Assembly (NCBI GenBank): GCA_964560975.1
Contig: CAZLNE010000038.1
Location: forward strand, 1 to 16,947
Source of the DNA: JAAZLA01 sp964560975
GTDB lineage: Bacteria; Spirochaetota; Spirochaetia; Treponematales; Treponemataceae
Direction: 5' to 3'
Length of the DNA stretch: 16,947 nucleotides
A model generated the notes under the pieces. It worked only from the letters and a program-made list of their open reading frames with translations. It did no database searches and had not been told where the DNA came from. Within the stretch, counting starts at the first letter, position 1. Every line of letters starts with the position of its first letter. The position numbers and the translations under genes are program-made. Of the stretch, positions 6,758 through 13,797 are shown in pieces.

Positions 6758-7102
6758 ATGAAAAAAAAGCAAAAACCTTTATTATTTAGAATAGTTTTTA
6801 GATTGCTGCTATTTTTCCTCTTTTTTTTGCTGGTTCTATTTCTTTTTTATATAAACGGCAATGTAAAAACATTTCAAGATGGAACCCAGCTCATGATACT
6901 GTATCTCATCACTATCATTTCTATCTTTTTGCTCATATTTAACTTTTTCGGCTTTGTACTGATTATTGTGTATACAATTACCCAAAGATCTCTAGGTTAT
7001 TTATTTTACCTTGCAAATATACTATTGCTTACAGCAATTGCACTCACTGGTTTGTTTTTTTCTAGAGCTGTTGTTATACTTGCTTCAGGCCTCACTAATT
7101 GA
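6758..7102 (+). CDS. Small three-segment membrane protein, unknown
   Basis: A 114-residue, very hydrophobic protein of unknown function. After a basic start (MKKKQK) there are three likely membrane stretches, about residues 12-32, 45-73 and 80-108, separated by a polar loop (NGNVKTFQDGTQ, 34-45) and a short TQRS turn. The start was placed at 6758 because AAGG at 6748-6751 lies 6 nt upstream. An in-frame ATG at 6734 has no ribosome site and abuts the -10-like sequence of the inverted repeat. It is first in an apparent operon with the chorismate mutase and glycogen synthase genes (31 and 18 nt gaps). No motif links it to either pathway. Confidence 0.65.
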   Translation: MKKKQKPLLFRIVFRLLLFFLFFLLVLFLFYINGNVKTFQDGTQLMILYLITIISIFLLIFNFFGFVLIIVYTITQRSLGYLFYLANILLLTAIALTGLFFSRAVVILASGLTN

Positions 7103-7133
7103 CACTGCCAGAGTAGATACGTATGATAAAAAA

Positions 7134-7502
7134 ATGAAACTTGATCAGAAAAGACTCTATGGTATTAGAGGCGGTGTTGTTGCAGAAAACAACAGGGAAG
7201 ACATTACCAAAAAAGTCACAGACCTCTATGTGCAAATACTTCAACAAAATAGTTTACTTGAGGAAGATATTGTATCAATACAATTTAGCGTCACCCCAGA
7301 CTTGACTGCAATAAACCCTGCTTCGGCCCTACGAAGCTCCGGCCTTGCTCAATATCAGGCTCTGTTTTGCTGTGCAGAACCTGTGGTCAATAACGGTAAA
7401 CCATGTGTCATAAGAATTTTAGTTACTGCTTATTTAAATAAAAATCCCGTATCAGTGTATATTCACGGAGCTGAGACTTTACGCAGTGATCTGCTAAAAT
7501 AA
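7134..7502 (+). CDS. aroH: Chorismate mutase, AroH type
   Basis: Converts chorismate to prephenate at the branch to phenylalanine and tyrosine; the AroH fold is a trimer with active sites between subunits. The 122-residue protein aligns by eye with the Bacillus subtilis enzyme: GIRGG with Arg12 (B. subtilis Arg7), NPASALR with Arg67 (Arg63), CCAE with Cys79 and Glu82 (Cys75, Glu78), VIRIL with Arg94 (Arg90), and VSVYI with Tyr109 (Tyr108). The lysine at B. subtilis position 60 is serine here (Ser64). The frame stays open upstream to 7011, but that part overlaps the membrane-protein gene in another frame and reads as non-native. The 7134 ATG gives the usual length, although its Shine-Dalgarno is poor. 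No other shikimate genes are nearby. Confidence 0.8.
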   Translation: MKLDQKRLYGIRGGVVAENNREDITKKVTDLYVQILQQNSLLEEDIVSIQFSVTPDLTAINPASALRSSGLAQYQALFCCAEPVVNNGKPCVIRILVTAYLNKNPVSVYIHGAETLRSDLLK

Positions 7503-7520
7503 ACACTATAAAGGACTTGT

Positions 7521-9110
7521 ATGCTTGTACATGATAAATCTATATGGATTGTGAGCCGTGAATATGCAGGAATTGCGGAGGCGGGCGGAGTTAAAAATGT
7601 TACTGCATCGCTCGCCGAAACCTTGGTAAAAAAAGGCTTTGATGTTAAGGTTTTTATTCCTGAATATGGCTGTACAGAACTAAACTGTATACAAAATTAT
7701 ACATCAATAGAATCTTTCGAGGAAATTTCCATTACCGATACTCTTTATGCGGTACACTATGCTTCTGCGTTCTCTGCTTCTGTTCCAATCATCTTTATAA
7801 AAAATCCTATCTTCAGTTCGAAGGGCGCAGTATACACATACACCTCAGAAGAAGAAAAACGTAATCCCTCCCATCAAAGAGGCATAGGTCATACAGATAG
7901 TCAGATAATGAATGCCTTGTTTCAAAAAGCGGTCCTGGAATACGCTCTTTTACATAACACTGCTCCTGCTGTAATACATTGTCAAGATGCTGCTGCTTCA
8001 ATGTTGCCCGTGTATGCCAGAGAAGATATTCGTAGTAAGAATTTCTTTAATAAAACATCTTTTATAGTTACCATCCACAATGCCGGACCCGGGTATCATC
8101 ACTCATTTTCCAGCATTGATGAGGCCTATAGAGTGACCAATCTACCTCATCATGTGCTCATGTACGGCTTGAATGAAGCAGTTGTTGAACCTTTTTTACT
8201 TACATCAAAGTACGCAGTTCTTACCACTGTTTCTCCCTGGTATGCTCAAGAGATCACAGATCCATCGTATCCTTATACCGACGGCCTATCGTATGTATTT
8301 GCACTACGAGGTATTAAGGTAGAAGGTATTTTGAATGCTATAGATTACGATCGGTATGATCCATCTGAGATTACTAAATCACTCTTATGCTCTCCCTTTA
8401 ATCCCTTGCTTGATGATTTTGAAGGCAGAAAAAAGGTTCGAATCTGTTTACTTCAGAAATTGCACTCCGGCATTGCCGGCCATAGTGACCATGAAGGCCG
8501 AATTTCAGCGATTGAGCAGTTTGGTACCCTGCATCCGAGCAGTACACCGGTTATTTTTGCATACCATGGCAGGATTGTACGTCAAAAAGGTCTTGAAATA
8601 CTTGTACAAGCTGCAAGAAGCCTTTTAAAATCCTGCGAACATGCTTTTTTTATTATTATTGGCCAGGGCCAGTCAGATATTGAACAAATGCATATAGATT
8701 TAACAAAAGAGTTTTCTGGTCGTTATGTCTATATTCGTGGTTACGAACGTGCCTTAGCGCGTGAATGTATTGCTTCAAGCGACTTTCTTGTTCTTCCAAG
8801 TGTTTTTGAACCCTGCGGTCTTGAAGATTTTATTGGCCAAATTTTTGGTACAATCCCTGTAGCACATGCGGTCGGAGGATTGCAAAAAATTGTACATGAG
8901 CAAACCGGTTTTTTGTATGAAGATAATTCTTCAGAAGGTTTATATACGATCTTAAAAAAAGTCTATGACGAATTTCTATCCAAACCCGAAACAATTCGTC
9001 ATATACAAAAGACTGCTGCAAAAAAAGTACATGAAGAATTTACCTGGGATACTATTGTTATGAATTATTACATACCGCTATATGAAAAAATCGTCAAAAA
9101 AAATACATAG
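7521..9110 (+). CDS. glgA: GT5 glycogen (starch) synthase family protein
   Basis: A GT-B glycosyltransferase that extends alpha-1,4-glucan from a nucleotide-glucose donor. The 529-residue protein has an N-terminal starch-synthase catalytic domain (about 6-275) with IHCQD (152-156), TIHNAGPGYHH (184-194) and GILNAIDY (269-276). The C-terminal GT1-like domain has GRIVRQKGL (Arg351, Lys356) and FEPCGL (429-434, catalytic-site Glu430), then GTIPVAHAVGGL. The N-terminal donor loop, normally KxGGL, reads EAGGV at 20-24, so the usual lysine is glutamate. About 30 polar residues (312-343) separate the two domains. AAGGA at 7511-7515 precedes the ATG. No other glycogen gene is in the window, and its neighbour is a chorismate mutase. 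Donor preference (ADP- or UDP-glucose) cannot be read from the sequence. Confidence 0.83.
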   Translation: MLVHDKSIWIVSREYAGIAEAGGVKNVTASLAETLVKKGFDVKVFIPEYGCTELNCIQNYTSIESFEEISITDTLYAVHYASAFSASVPIIFIKNPIFSSKGAVYTYTSEEEKRNPSHQRGIGHTDSQIMNALFQKAVLEYALLHNTAPAVIHCQDAAASMLPVYAREDIRSKNFFNKTSFIVTIHNAGPGYHHSFSSIDEAYRVTNLPHHVLMYGLNEAVVEPFLLTSKYAVLTTVSPWYAQEITDPSYPYTDGLSYVFALRGIKVEGILNAIDYDRYDPSEITKSLLCSPFNPLLDDFEGRKKVRICLLQKLHSGIAGHSDHEGRISAIEQFGTLHPSSTPVIFAYHGRIVRQKGLEILVQAARSLLKSCEHAFFIIIGQGQSDIEQMHIDLTKEFSGRYVYIRGYERALARECIASSDFLVLPSVFEPCGLEDFIGQIFGTIPVAHAVGGLQKIVHEQTGFLYEDNSSEGLYTILKKVYDEFLSKPETIRHIQKTAAKKVHEEFTWDTIVMNYYIPLYEKIVKKNT

Positions 9111-9126
9111 ACTAGAAGAAAAGCTA

Positions 9127-9155
9127 TTGACATTATACAAGTTACCAGCTATATT
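9127..9155 (+). promoter_or_regulatory. consensus promoter for the tRNA-Thr/tRNA-Tyr unit
   Basis: A perfect TTGACA (9127-9132) and TATATT (9150-9155) are 17 bp apart, the closest consensus match noticed in the window. Transcription near 9162 would start about 10 nt before the first tRNA. Confidence 0.8.
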
Positions 9156-9171
9156 TCTACTCGTTCGTCAC

Positions 9172-9245
9172 GCCAACTTAGCTCAGCTGGCCAGAGCACG
9201 TGATTTGTAATCTCGGGGTCTAGGGTTCGAATCCCTAAGTTGGCT
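9172..9245 (+). tRNA. tRNA-Thr (anticodon TGT)
   Basis: A full cloverleaf can be folded: acceptor GCCAACT/AGTTGGC with discriminator T, D stem GCTC/GAGC, anticodon loop TTTGTAA giving anticodon TGT, and T arm TAGGG-TTCGAAT-CCCTA. The 74-nt gene does not encode CCA (GGA follows). The middle pair of the anticodon stem (CGTGA/TCTCG) is a T-T mismatch, which is unusual but leaves four of five pairs. It shares a promoter and terminator with the following tRNA-Tyr. Confidence 0.95.
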
Positions 9246-9280
9246 GGAACTTTTTATATAAAAGGTTGGATGAACAAAAC

Positions 9281-9362
9281 GGGGAGGTTCCCGAGCGGTC
9301 AAAGGGGGCAGACTGTAAATCTGTTGGCTCCGCCTTCGAAGGTTCGAATCCTTCTCTCCCCA
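9281..9362 (+). tRNA. tRNA-Tyr (anticodon GTA)
   Basis: An 82-nt class II tRNA with a long variable arm. The acceptor GGGGAGG pairs with TCTCCCC (one G-T pair) followed by discriminator A. The anticodon loop CTGTAAA gives GTA. The T arm is GAAGG-TTCGAAT-CCTTC. CCA is not encoded. It lies 35 nt after tRNA-Thr. The spacer contains the self-complementary TTTTATATAAAA (9252-9263), possibly a processing site between the tRNAs. Confidence 0.95.
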
Positions 9363-9370
9363 GTAAAAAA

Positions 9371-9405
9371 GGTGCAGAAACTAAAGTTTCCGCACCTTTT
9401 TTTTT
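9371..9405 (+). terminator. intrinsic terminator of the tRNA unit
   Basis: GGTGCAGAAAC (9371-9381) pairs with GTTTCCGCACC (9386-9396) except for one A-C mismatch, enclosing a TAAA loop (9382-9385), and is followed by nine T (9397-9405). It ends the tRNA transcript. The very next bases, GGAG at 9406-9409, are the ribosome site of the following gene. Confidence 0.85.
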
Positions 9406-9414
9406 GGAGTTTTT

Positions 9415-9864
9415 ATGGAACAAGATAACTTAAATGGAGTGTGCTTTTCCTGCACTCAATGTTCTCACTGCTGCAGACATGATCCGGGGTTTGTGTATTT
9501 GTCACAAAAAGATTTGACAAAACTATGCCGTTGGTTTAATCTTGATTCTAAAGTTTTTATTTCGAATTTCTGCAGGTTTGTTCCTTATTATGATGGAACA
9601 GAAGTTTTATCGTTAAAAGAAAAGGCAAACTACGATTGTTTTTTTTGGGATAATGGTTGTACCGTATACGAGGCTCGGCCCGTACAATGCCGCACCTATC
9701 CTTTTTGGAATTCAATAATTGAAAACATGAATTCGTGGAACCATGAAGCTCAATATTGTCCCGGCATGAATCATGGAAAATCCTATACCAGTGTAGAAAT
9801 TCAGGAACGTAATTCAGAATACAAAGAGAATAGTCCAATAAAGAAAACTGATATCGGAGAGTAA
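9415..9864 (+). CDS. YkgJ-type cysteine-cluster protein
   Basis: A 149-residue protein of the YkgJ/UPF0153 family, described as zinc- or iron-chelating but of unknown function. The N-terminal CTQCSHCC (Cys13, 16, 19, 20) is the family's CxxCxxCC signature. Further cysteines lie at 75 (NYDCFFW), 82 (NGCTVYEARPVQC), 92 and 115 (QYCPG), in the usual pattern for the group. The tail after about residue 120 is polar and probably disordered. GGAG at 9406-9409, 5 nt before the ATG, directly follows the tRNA terminator T-run. The stop codon is 1 nt from the next ATG, so it is the first gene of the chain that ends with rpoD. Confidence 0.8.
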   Translation: MEQDNLNGVCFSCTQCSHCCRHDPGFVYLSQKDLTKLCRWFNLDSKVFISNFCRFVPYYDGTEVLSLKEKANYDCFFWDNGCTVYEARPVQCRTYPFWNSIIENMNSWNHEAQYCPGMNHGKSYTSVEIQERNSEYKENSPIKKTDIGE

Positions 9865-9865
9865 C

Positions 9866-10804
9866 ATGAAGGTTATGTTTTGGGGTGTAAGGGGATCATT
9901 ACCAACGCCGTTATCACCGGAAAGAATTCGAGCCAAAATAGATGCTGTGGTTCAACGCATAGCTGTATCAGACTTGCAAAATTCCAACACTCGAGAACTT
10001 TTCATATCTTCCTTACCGCCATGGATCTATGGTACAGTTGGCGGTAATAGCGCATGTGTTGAACTCAGGACAAAAAAGAACGAGGTTTTTATTCTCGACG
10101 CTGGTTCCGGCATCAGACTTTTAGGGAAAAAACTTGCAAAAGAAGAAGTAACAGACTTCCATATTTTTATGTCGCATTTTCATTGGGATCACATTCAAGG
10201 ACTTCCTTTTTTTGAACCGGCATATAATCCGGCATCGCGCATTCATTTTTACTCGCCATCGCCTAATTTACAAGATGTATTACAATCCCAAATGAAGGAG
10301 CCTGAATTTCCTGTTACCATGCTTGCCTTCACAAAAAATATAAGCTTTCATACCATAGTTCCAAATGAACCATTTTCTGTAGGAGAGGTAAGCATTACCT
10401 GTAAAAAAATGTCGCATCCTGGAGATTCCTATGCCTATTCATTTACAGAAGATGGTAAAAAGTTTATCTATGCAACTGATGTAGAAATATTTACCAAAGA
10501 TTTTGAACGGGACGGTGAAAGCGATATGTTTTTTGATGCAGCAGATGTTTTAGTTATTGATTCTCAATATACCGCAGACGAAGCCGTAGAAAAAGTAAAC
10601 TGGGGCCATTCAGCCTTTTGTTATGCAGTAGACTTTGCCGCAGCTTGGAATATTTCTAAAGTCTTACTCTTTCATCACGATCCTGCCTATGATGATAAAA
10701 AAGTGTATTCTATACTTCAGTCAGCCCGCTGGTATGCAGGTTATGCTGTAAAAAAGGACATTACTCTGGATATTGCCGCAGAAGGAATGGAAATCGAGGT
10801 ATGA
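9866..10804 (+). CDS. Metallo-beta-lactamase-fold hydrolase
   Basis: A 312-residue cytosolic MBL-fold protein. The opening FWGVRGSLPTP (5-15) and GGNSACVEL (59-67) place it in the subgroup of RNase Z/PhnP-like phosphodiesterases, whose members act on cyclic or linear phosphodiesters. Metal ligands visible are SHFHWDH (His104, His106, Asp108, His109), SHPGDS (His184), YATDVE (Asp205) and FHHD (His270/271). About 43 residues (16-58) lie between the first strand motif and GGNSA, longer than in minimal members, and may form a lid. GGAGAG at 9855-9860 precedes the ATG. Its substrate is unknown; a signalling nucleotide, tRNA or lipid phosphodiester are all possible. It overlaps the next small gene at TGATG. 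Confidence 0.8.
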   Translation: MKVMFWGVRGSLPTPLSPERIRAKIDAVVQRIAVSDLQNSNTRELFISSLPPWIYGTVGGNSACVELRTKKNEVFILDAGSGIRLLGKKLAKEEVTDFHIFMSHFHWDHIQGLPFFEPAYNPASRIHFYSPSPNLQDVLQSQMKEPEFPVTMLAFTKNISFHTIVPNEPFSVGEVSITCKKMSHPGDSYAYSFTEDGKKFIYATDVEIFTKDFERDGESDMFFDAADVLVIDSQYTADEAVEKVNWGHSAFCYAVDFAAAWNISKVLLFHHDPAYDDKKVYSILQSARWYAGYAVKKDITLDIAAEGMEIEV

Positions 10805-10980
10805 TGAATAGTCAGGTATCAGTACACTTTACAGAGGAACAGATTAAAGCCTTAGTTTTACTCATGAAACGGGATAGTAATCTTGATTCTGAGCTAAAAC
10901 CCTTGTATGATACCTTGCTTGATTATATGTATTCTATTATGACTATTGAAGAGGCTGAAAAATATTTTAATGAAAGCTAA
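10804..10980 (+). CDS. Unrecognised 58-residue protein
   Basis: A short reading frame fills the gap between the MBL gene and mltG. It starts at the ATG at 10804 (or 10801, one residue longer), sharing TGATG with the MBL stop codon, with GAGG at 10796-10799. The product, MNSQVSVHFTEEQIKALVLL and onward, is acidic and mostly helical, with regularly spaced leucines and the C-terminal segment TIEEAEKYFNES. It has no membrane segment or cysteine cluster. Its last 11 nt overlap the mltG start in another frame, and it gives the chain continuous translation, both arguing that it is real. I recognise no family; a small soluble partner of a neighbouring product is only a guess. Confidence 0.65.
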   Translation: MNSQVSVHFTEEQIKALVLLMKRDSNLDSELKPLYDTLLDYMYSIMTIEEAEKYFNES

Positions 10981-11998
10981 ACGAATTATTACAGTGCTTA
11001 TTGTATTGTTGCTTATAGCAGCACTTGCTGGTGGTGCTGTTGTGTATTATTTATTACAACCAGTATCATCCGGTGAAGATGTTCAGACACAAGAAGTCAT
11101 AATTTCTAAAGGAATATCAGCTAAAGCCCTTGGCACTGTACTTAAAGAAAAGGATCTTATTAGAAATTCCATGATTTTTTATGCTGCAGCAAGATACTCA
11201 GGCATTGTCATAAAAGCAGGCGTGTATCAAGTATCTTCGAACATGAAATATATGGAAATGCTTAGGCTTTTTGAAAAGGGCAAGGATGCTCAGATTATTG
11301 TTTCTATTCCTGAGGGGTTAACTATATCGCGCATTGCCGCCTTGCTTGAGAATAAGGGTGTTACCAGTGCACAAGGTTTCATTACTGCAACCAGTGATCA
11401 GGTGCTGCTCAACAAGTATTCAATTCCCTCTTCGAGTGCAGAAGGCTTCCTTTTTCCAGATACTTACTATCTGCAGCCTAATATGGACCCGATTCAAGCT
11501 GCCGAAATTATGATTGAAAACTTTTATAAGAAGATCAGGGGCATACCTGGATTAGCAGAAAAAAGTAAGGAAGACCTTTACTATACACTAACACTTGCTT
11601 CCATAGTTGAACGCGAGTACCGAAGAGAAGACGAAGCTCCGCTTATTGCAAGTGTTTTTACAAATAGATTAAAATATAATATTGGACTTTACTCCTGTGC
11701 CACGATTGTGTATATTTTAACTGAGATTGAAGGACGCGAGCATCCGGACAGGATTACGGAAAAGGATACAAGAATAGAAAGTCCATATAACACCTATGTA
11801 TATGCGGGTTTACCGCCGACTCCAATAGCTAATCCCGGATTAATTGCACTCAAAGCTGCTGGCAATCCTCCAAAGACTGAGTATTATTATTTCAGGCTTA
11901 TTGATGAAAAAACTGGTACCCATACCTTTACTAAAAATTTTGAAGAACACAAGGAAGCTGGTCTAAATTTTTCCACTAAAAAAAAGGCAGGTAATTAA
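10970..11998 (+). CDS. mltG: Endolytic murein transglycosylase MltG (YceG)
   Basis: Cuts nascent peptidoglycan glycan strands at the outer face of the inner membrane, releasing strands with 1,6-anhydroMurNAc ends. The 342-residue product has a basic start, one membrane helix (about 5-28) and an extracytoplasmic domain. A LysM-like part precedes PEGLTISRIAALLENKG (114-130). The catalytic region TLASIVERE (208-216) places the catalytic glutamate at 214. The family's ESPYNTY and GLPPTPIANPGLIALKAA follow near the end. The ATG at 10970 overlaps the small upstream gene by 11 nt; a TTG at 10946 would add eight residues but has no better ribosome site. It overlaps dnaG by one base (TAATG), so expression is coupled. 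Confidence 0.9.
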   Translation: MKAKRIITVLIVLLLIAALAGGAVVYYLLQPVSSGEDVQTQEVIISKGISAKALGTVLKEKDLIRNSMIFYAAARYSGIVIKAGVYQVSSNMKYMEMLRLFEKGKDAQIIVSIPEGLTISRIAALLENKGVTSAQGFITATSDQVLLNKYSIPSSSAEGFLFPDTYYLQPNMDPIQAAEIMIENFYKKIRGIPGLAEKSKEDLYYTLTLASIVEREYRREDEAPLIASVFTNRLKYNIGLYSCATIVYILTEIEGREHPDRITEKDTRIESPYNTYVYAGLPPTPIANPGLIALKAAGNPPKTEYYYFRLIDEKTGTHTFTKNFEEHKEAGLNFSTKKKAGN

Positions 11999-13797
11999 TG
12001 CCTAAAATTGCTTCAGTTACCATAGATGAAGTAAATAACCGTACCGATATTGTGGCCTTAGTTAATGAATACACCCGTCTCGATAAACGCAGTTCTGACT
12101 GGTGGGGCTGCTGTCCCTTTCATAATGAAAAAACTCCTTCTTTTCATGTGCTTCCAGAACGGAAAATGTACCACTGCTTCGGCTGCGGTGAAGGCGGTGG
12201 TGTTATTAAATTTTTCATGGAAATGGAAAAGGTCAGCTTCACCGAGGCAGTTGTAAGCCTTGCTAAAAAAAACGGCATCGAAGTAATATATGATGGTTCC
12301 AACTATCAGGAGCCGGAACAAATCAATACGAAGGACCTTTATATAGATCTTTATACAAAGGTTTCGGGAACCTATCATTATTTTCTTACACAAACTGATC
12401 TAGGCTCTTTTGCAAAAAACTATATTAGTAATCGTGGAATCAGCGAAGAAACTATAAAAAAATTTGAACTCGGCTATGCACCTTCAGACAAATACTGGCT
12501 CAAAAAATTTTTAAGAGAAAAAAAATACAGTGATGACTTTTTAAATGAGTCGGGACTGTTTTCAAATAATTACCCTGATATTTCATTTTTAATTGATCGC
12601 TTAACCTTTCCTATCTCTAACCGAAAAGGACAGGTAATAGGTTTTGGAGGACGGCTTCTGCATGGGGAGGGACCAAAATACCTTAATTCACGAGAATCTG
12701 AGATTTATAAAAAAAGAGAAAACCTCTATGCTTTTCATATAGCGAAACAAACTATCCGGCAGAAAAAGGCAGTCGTACTATGTGAAGGCTACATGGATGT
12801 AATAGCCTACCATCAGGCCGGTATTCAAAATGCAGTAGCTTTACTGGGAACAGCGCTTACCGAGGAACAGGTAAAAGTATTCCAGCCCTTTGTTGATACC
12901 GTTTATCTTTCGCTCGACAGCGACAGCGCCGGTGTACAGGCAACCTTAAAATCAATGATACTATGCCGCAAATCTGATATTACCGTTAAGGTAATAAGCT
13001 TCAAAGAAGGCAAGGATCCTGCTGATATACTTTTTAATAATGGCTCTGATGTCTTGACGAAATATGTAGAAAACGCTATAATTGACGTTGATTTTTTGTT
13101 GTCTTTTCTAGCAAAGGAGTTCAATACAGATACTCCTGAAGGAAAAACAAAGGCCGCCTTGTCTTTTTTTCCTTATATAGAAGCCTTGAAATCTGACATA
13201 CAAAAAGAAACAAGTTTGGAAAAATTATGCCAAACATTTAACTTAAAGCTAGAGGCGGTGAAAAAAGACTTCAATAATCGAGGTTTATACAAAAGTTCAA
13301 TTCAGACCGATACACAATCCAAGAATCAGAAACTACCCGTTAAAAAAGAAAAAATAAAACCCAATGTGGAGTTGCGGGCTGTTATGGCATTAATTGCCAA
13401 TATTGATTGTTTTCCAGGAATTCGAACTAAGATTAACGCTGAAGATTTTGAAGACGCCATGGCTAGGGATATGTTCATTGCACTTGAAGATTGCTATAGA
13501 GAAGGTGCGGTCAGTTTTGAAAGCGTAATGTCAAAGTGTTCAAGTGAGGGGATACATCAGTTTGCATCTGAATATGTTGCAAGCGGTGAATTTTCTTCAA
13601 ACACTGATAAAACGCTTGAAGATATTATTGCAGTTCTTAAACGAAATAGTTTAGAACGCAAACGTAACCGCCTTACAAACCAAATACGGCAATTTACCGT
13701 TGTAAGTTTGGAAGATCAACAACAGCTCGACAGCATGATAAGTGAAAAAATGAACATTGATTTTGAATTGCTACAAAAAAAGGATGCAAACGGATGA
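11998..13797 (+). CDS. dnaG: DNA primase DnaG
   Basis: Makes the RNA primers for lagging-strand synthesis with the replicative helicase. The 599-residue protein has the CHC2 zinc ribbon Cys39-x2-His42-x17-Cys60-x2-Cys63. The primase core begins with IGFGGRLLHGEGPKYLNS (213-230), and the TOPRIM domain shows LCEGYMDVIAYHQAG (catalytic Glu262), LDSDSAG with Asp306 and Asp308, and GKDPAD near 337-342. The C-terminal part (about 430-599) is the helicase-interaction region and is weakly conserved as usual. Its ATG shares TAATG with the mltG stop, and its own stop overlaps rpoD by 4 nt. dnaG next to rpoD is the core of the classic macromolecular-synthesis operon; rpsU is not present here. Confidence 0.96.
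   Translation: MPKIASVTIDEVNNRTDIVALVNEYTRLDKRSSDWWGCCPFHNEKTPSFHVLPERKMYHCFGCGEGGGVIKFFMEMEKVSFTEAVVSLAKKNGIEVIYDGSNYQEPEQINTKDLYIDLYTKVSGTYHYFLTQTDLGSFAKNYISNRGISEETIKKFELGYAPSDKYWLKKFLREKKYSDDFLNESGLFSNNYPDISFLIDRLTFPISNRKGQVIGFGGRLLHGEGPKYLNSRESEIYKKRENLYAFHIAKQTIRQKKAVVLCEGYMDVIAYHQAGIQNAVALLGTALTEEQVKVFQPFVDTVYLSLDSDSAGVQATLKSMILCRKSDITVKVISFKEGKDPADILFNNGSDVLTKYVENAIIDVDFLLSFLAKEFNTDTPEGKTKAALSFFPYIEALKSDIQKETSLEKLCQTFNLKLEAVKKDFNNRGLYKSSIQTDTQSKNQKLPVKKEKIKPNVELRAVMALIANIDCFPGIRTKINAEDFEDAMARDMFIALEDCYREGAVSFESVMSKCSSEGIHQFASEYVASGEFSSNTDKTLEDIIAVLKRNSLERKRNRLTNQIRQFTVVSLEDQQQLDSMISEKMNIDFELLQKKDANG

Noticed and set aside
7011..7133. N-terminal extension of the chorismate mutase
   Set aside because: It overlaps the membrane-protein gene in another frame, is composed of out-of-frame hydrophobic codons, and the family length fits a start at 7134.
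9235..9428. Short reading frames across the tRNA genes on both strands
   Set aside because: They are translations of tRNA-Tyr and the terminator; the cloverleaf explains the sequence.
12058..12393. 111-codon minus-strand frame inside dnaG
   Set aside because: It is antisense to the zinc-binding and core region of DnaG and shows no family features or ribosome site.
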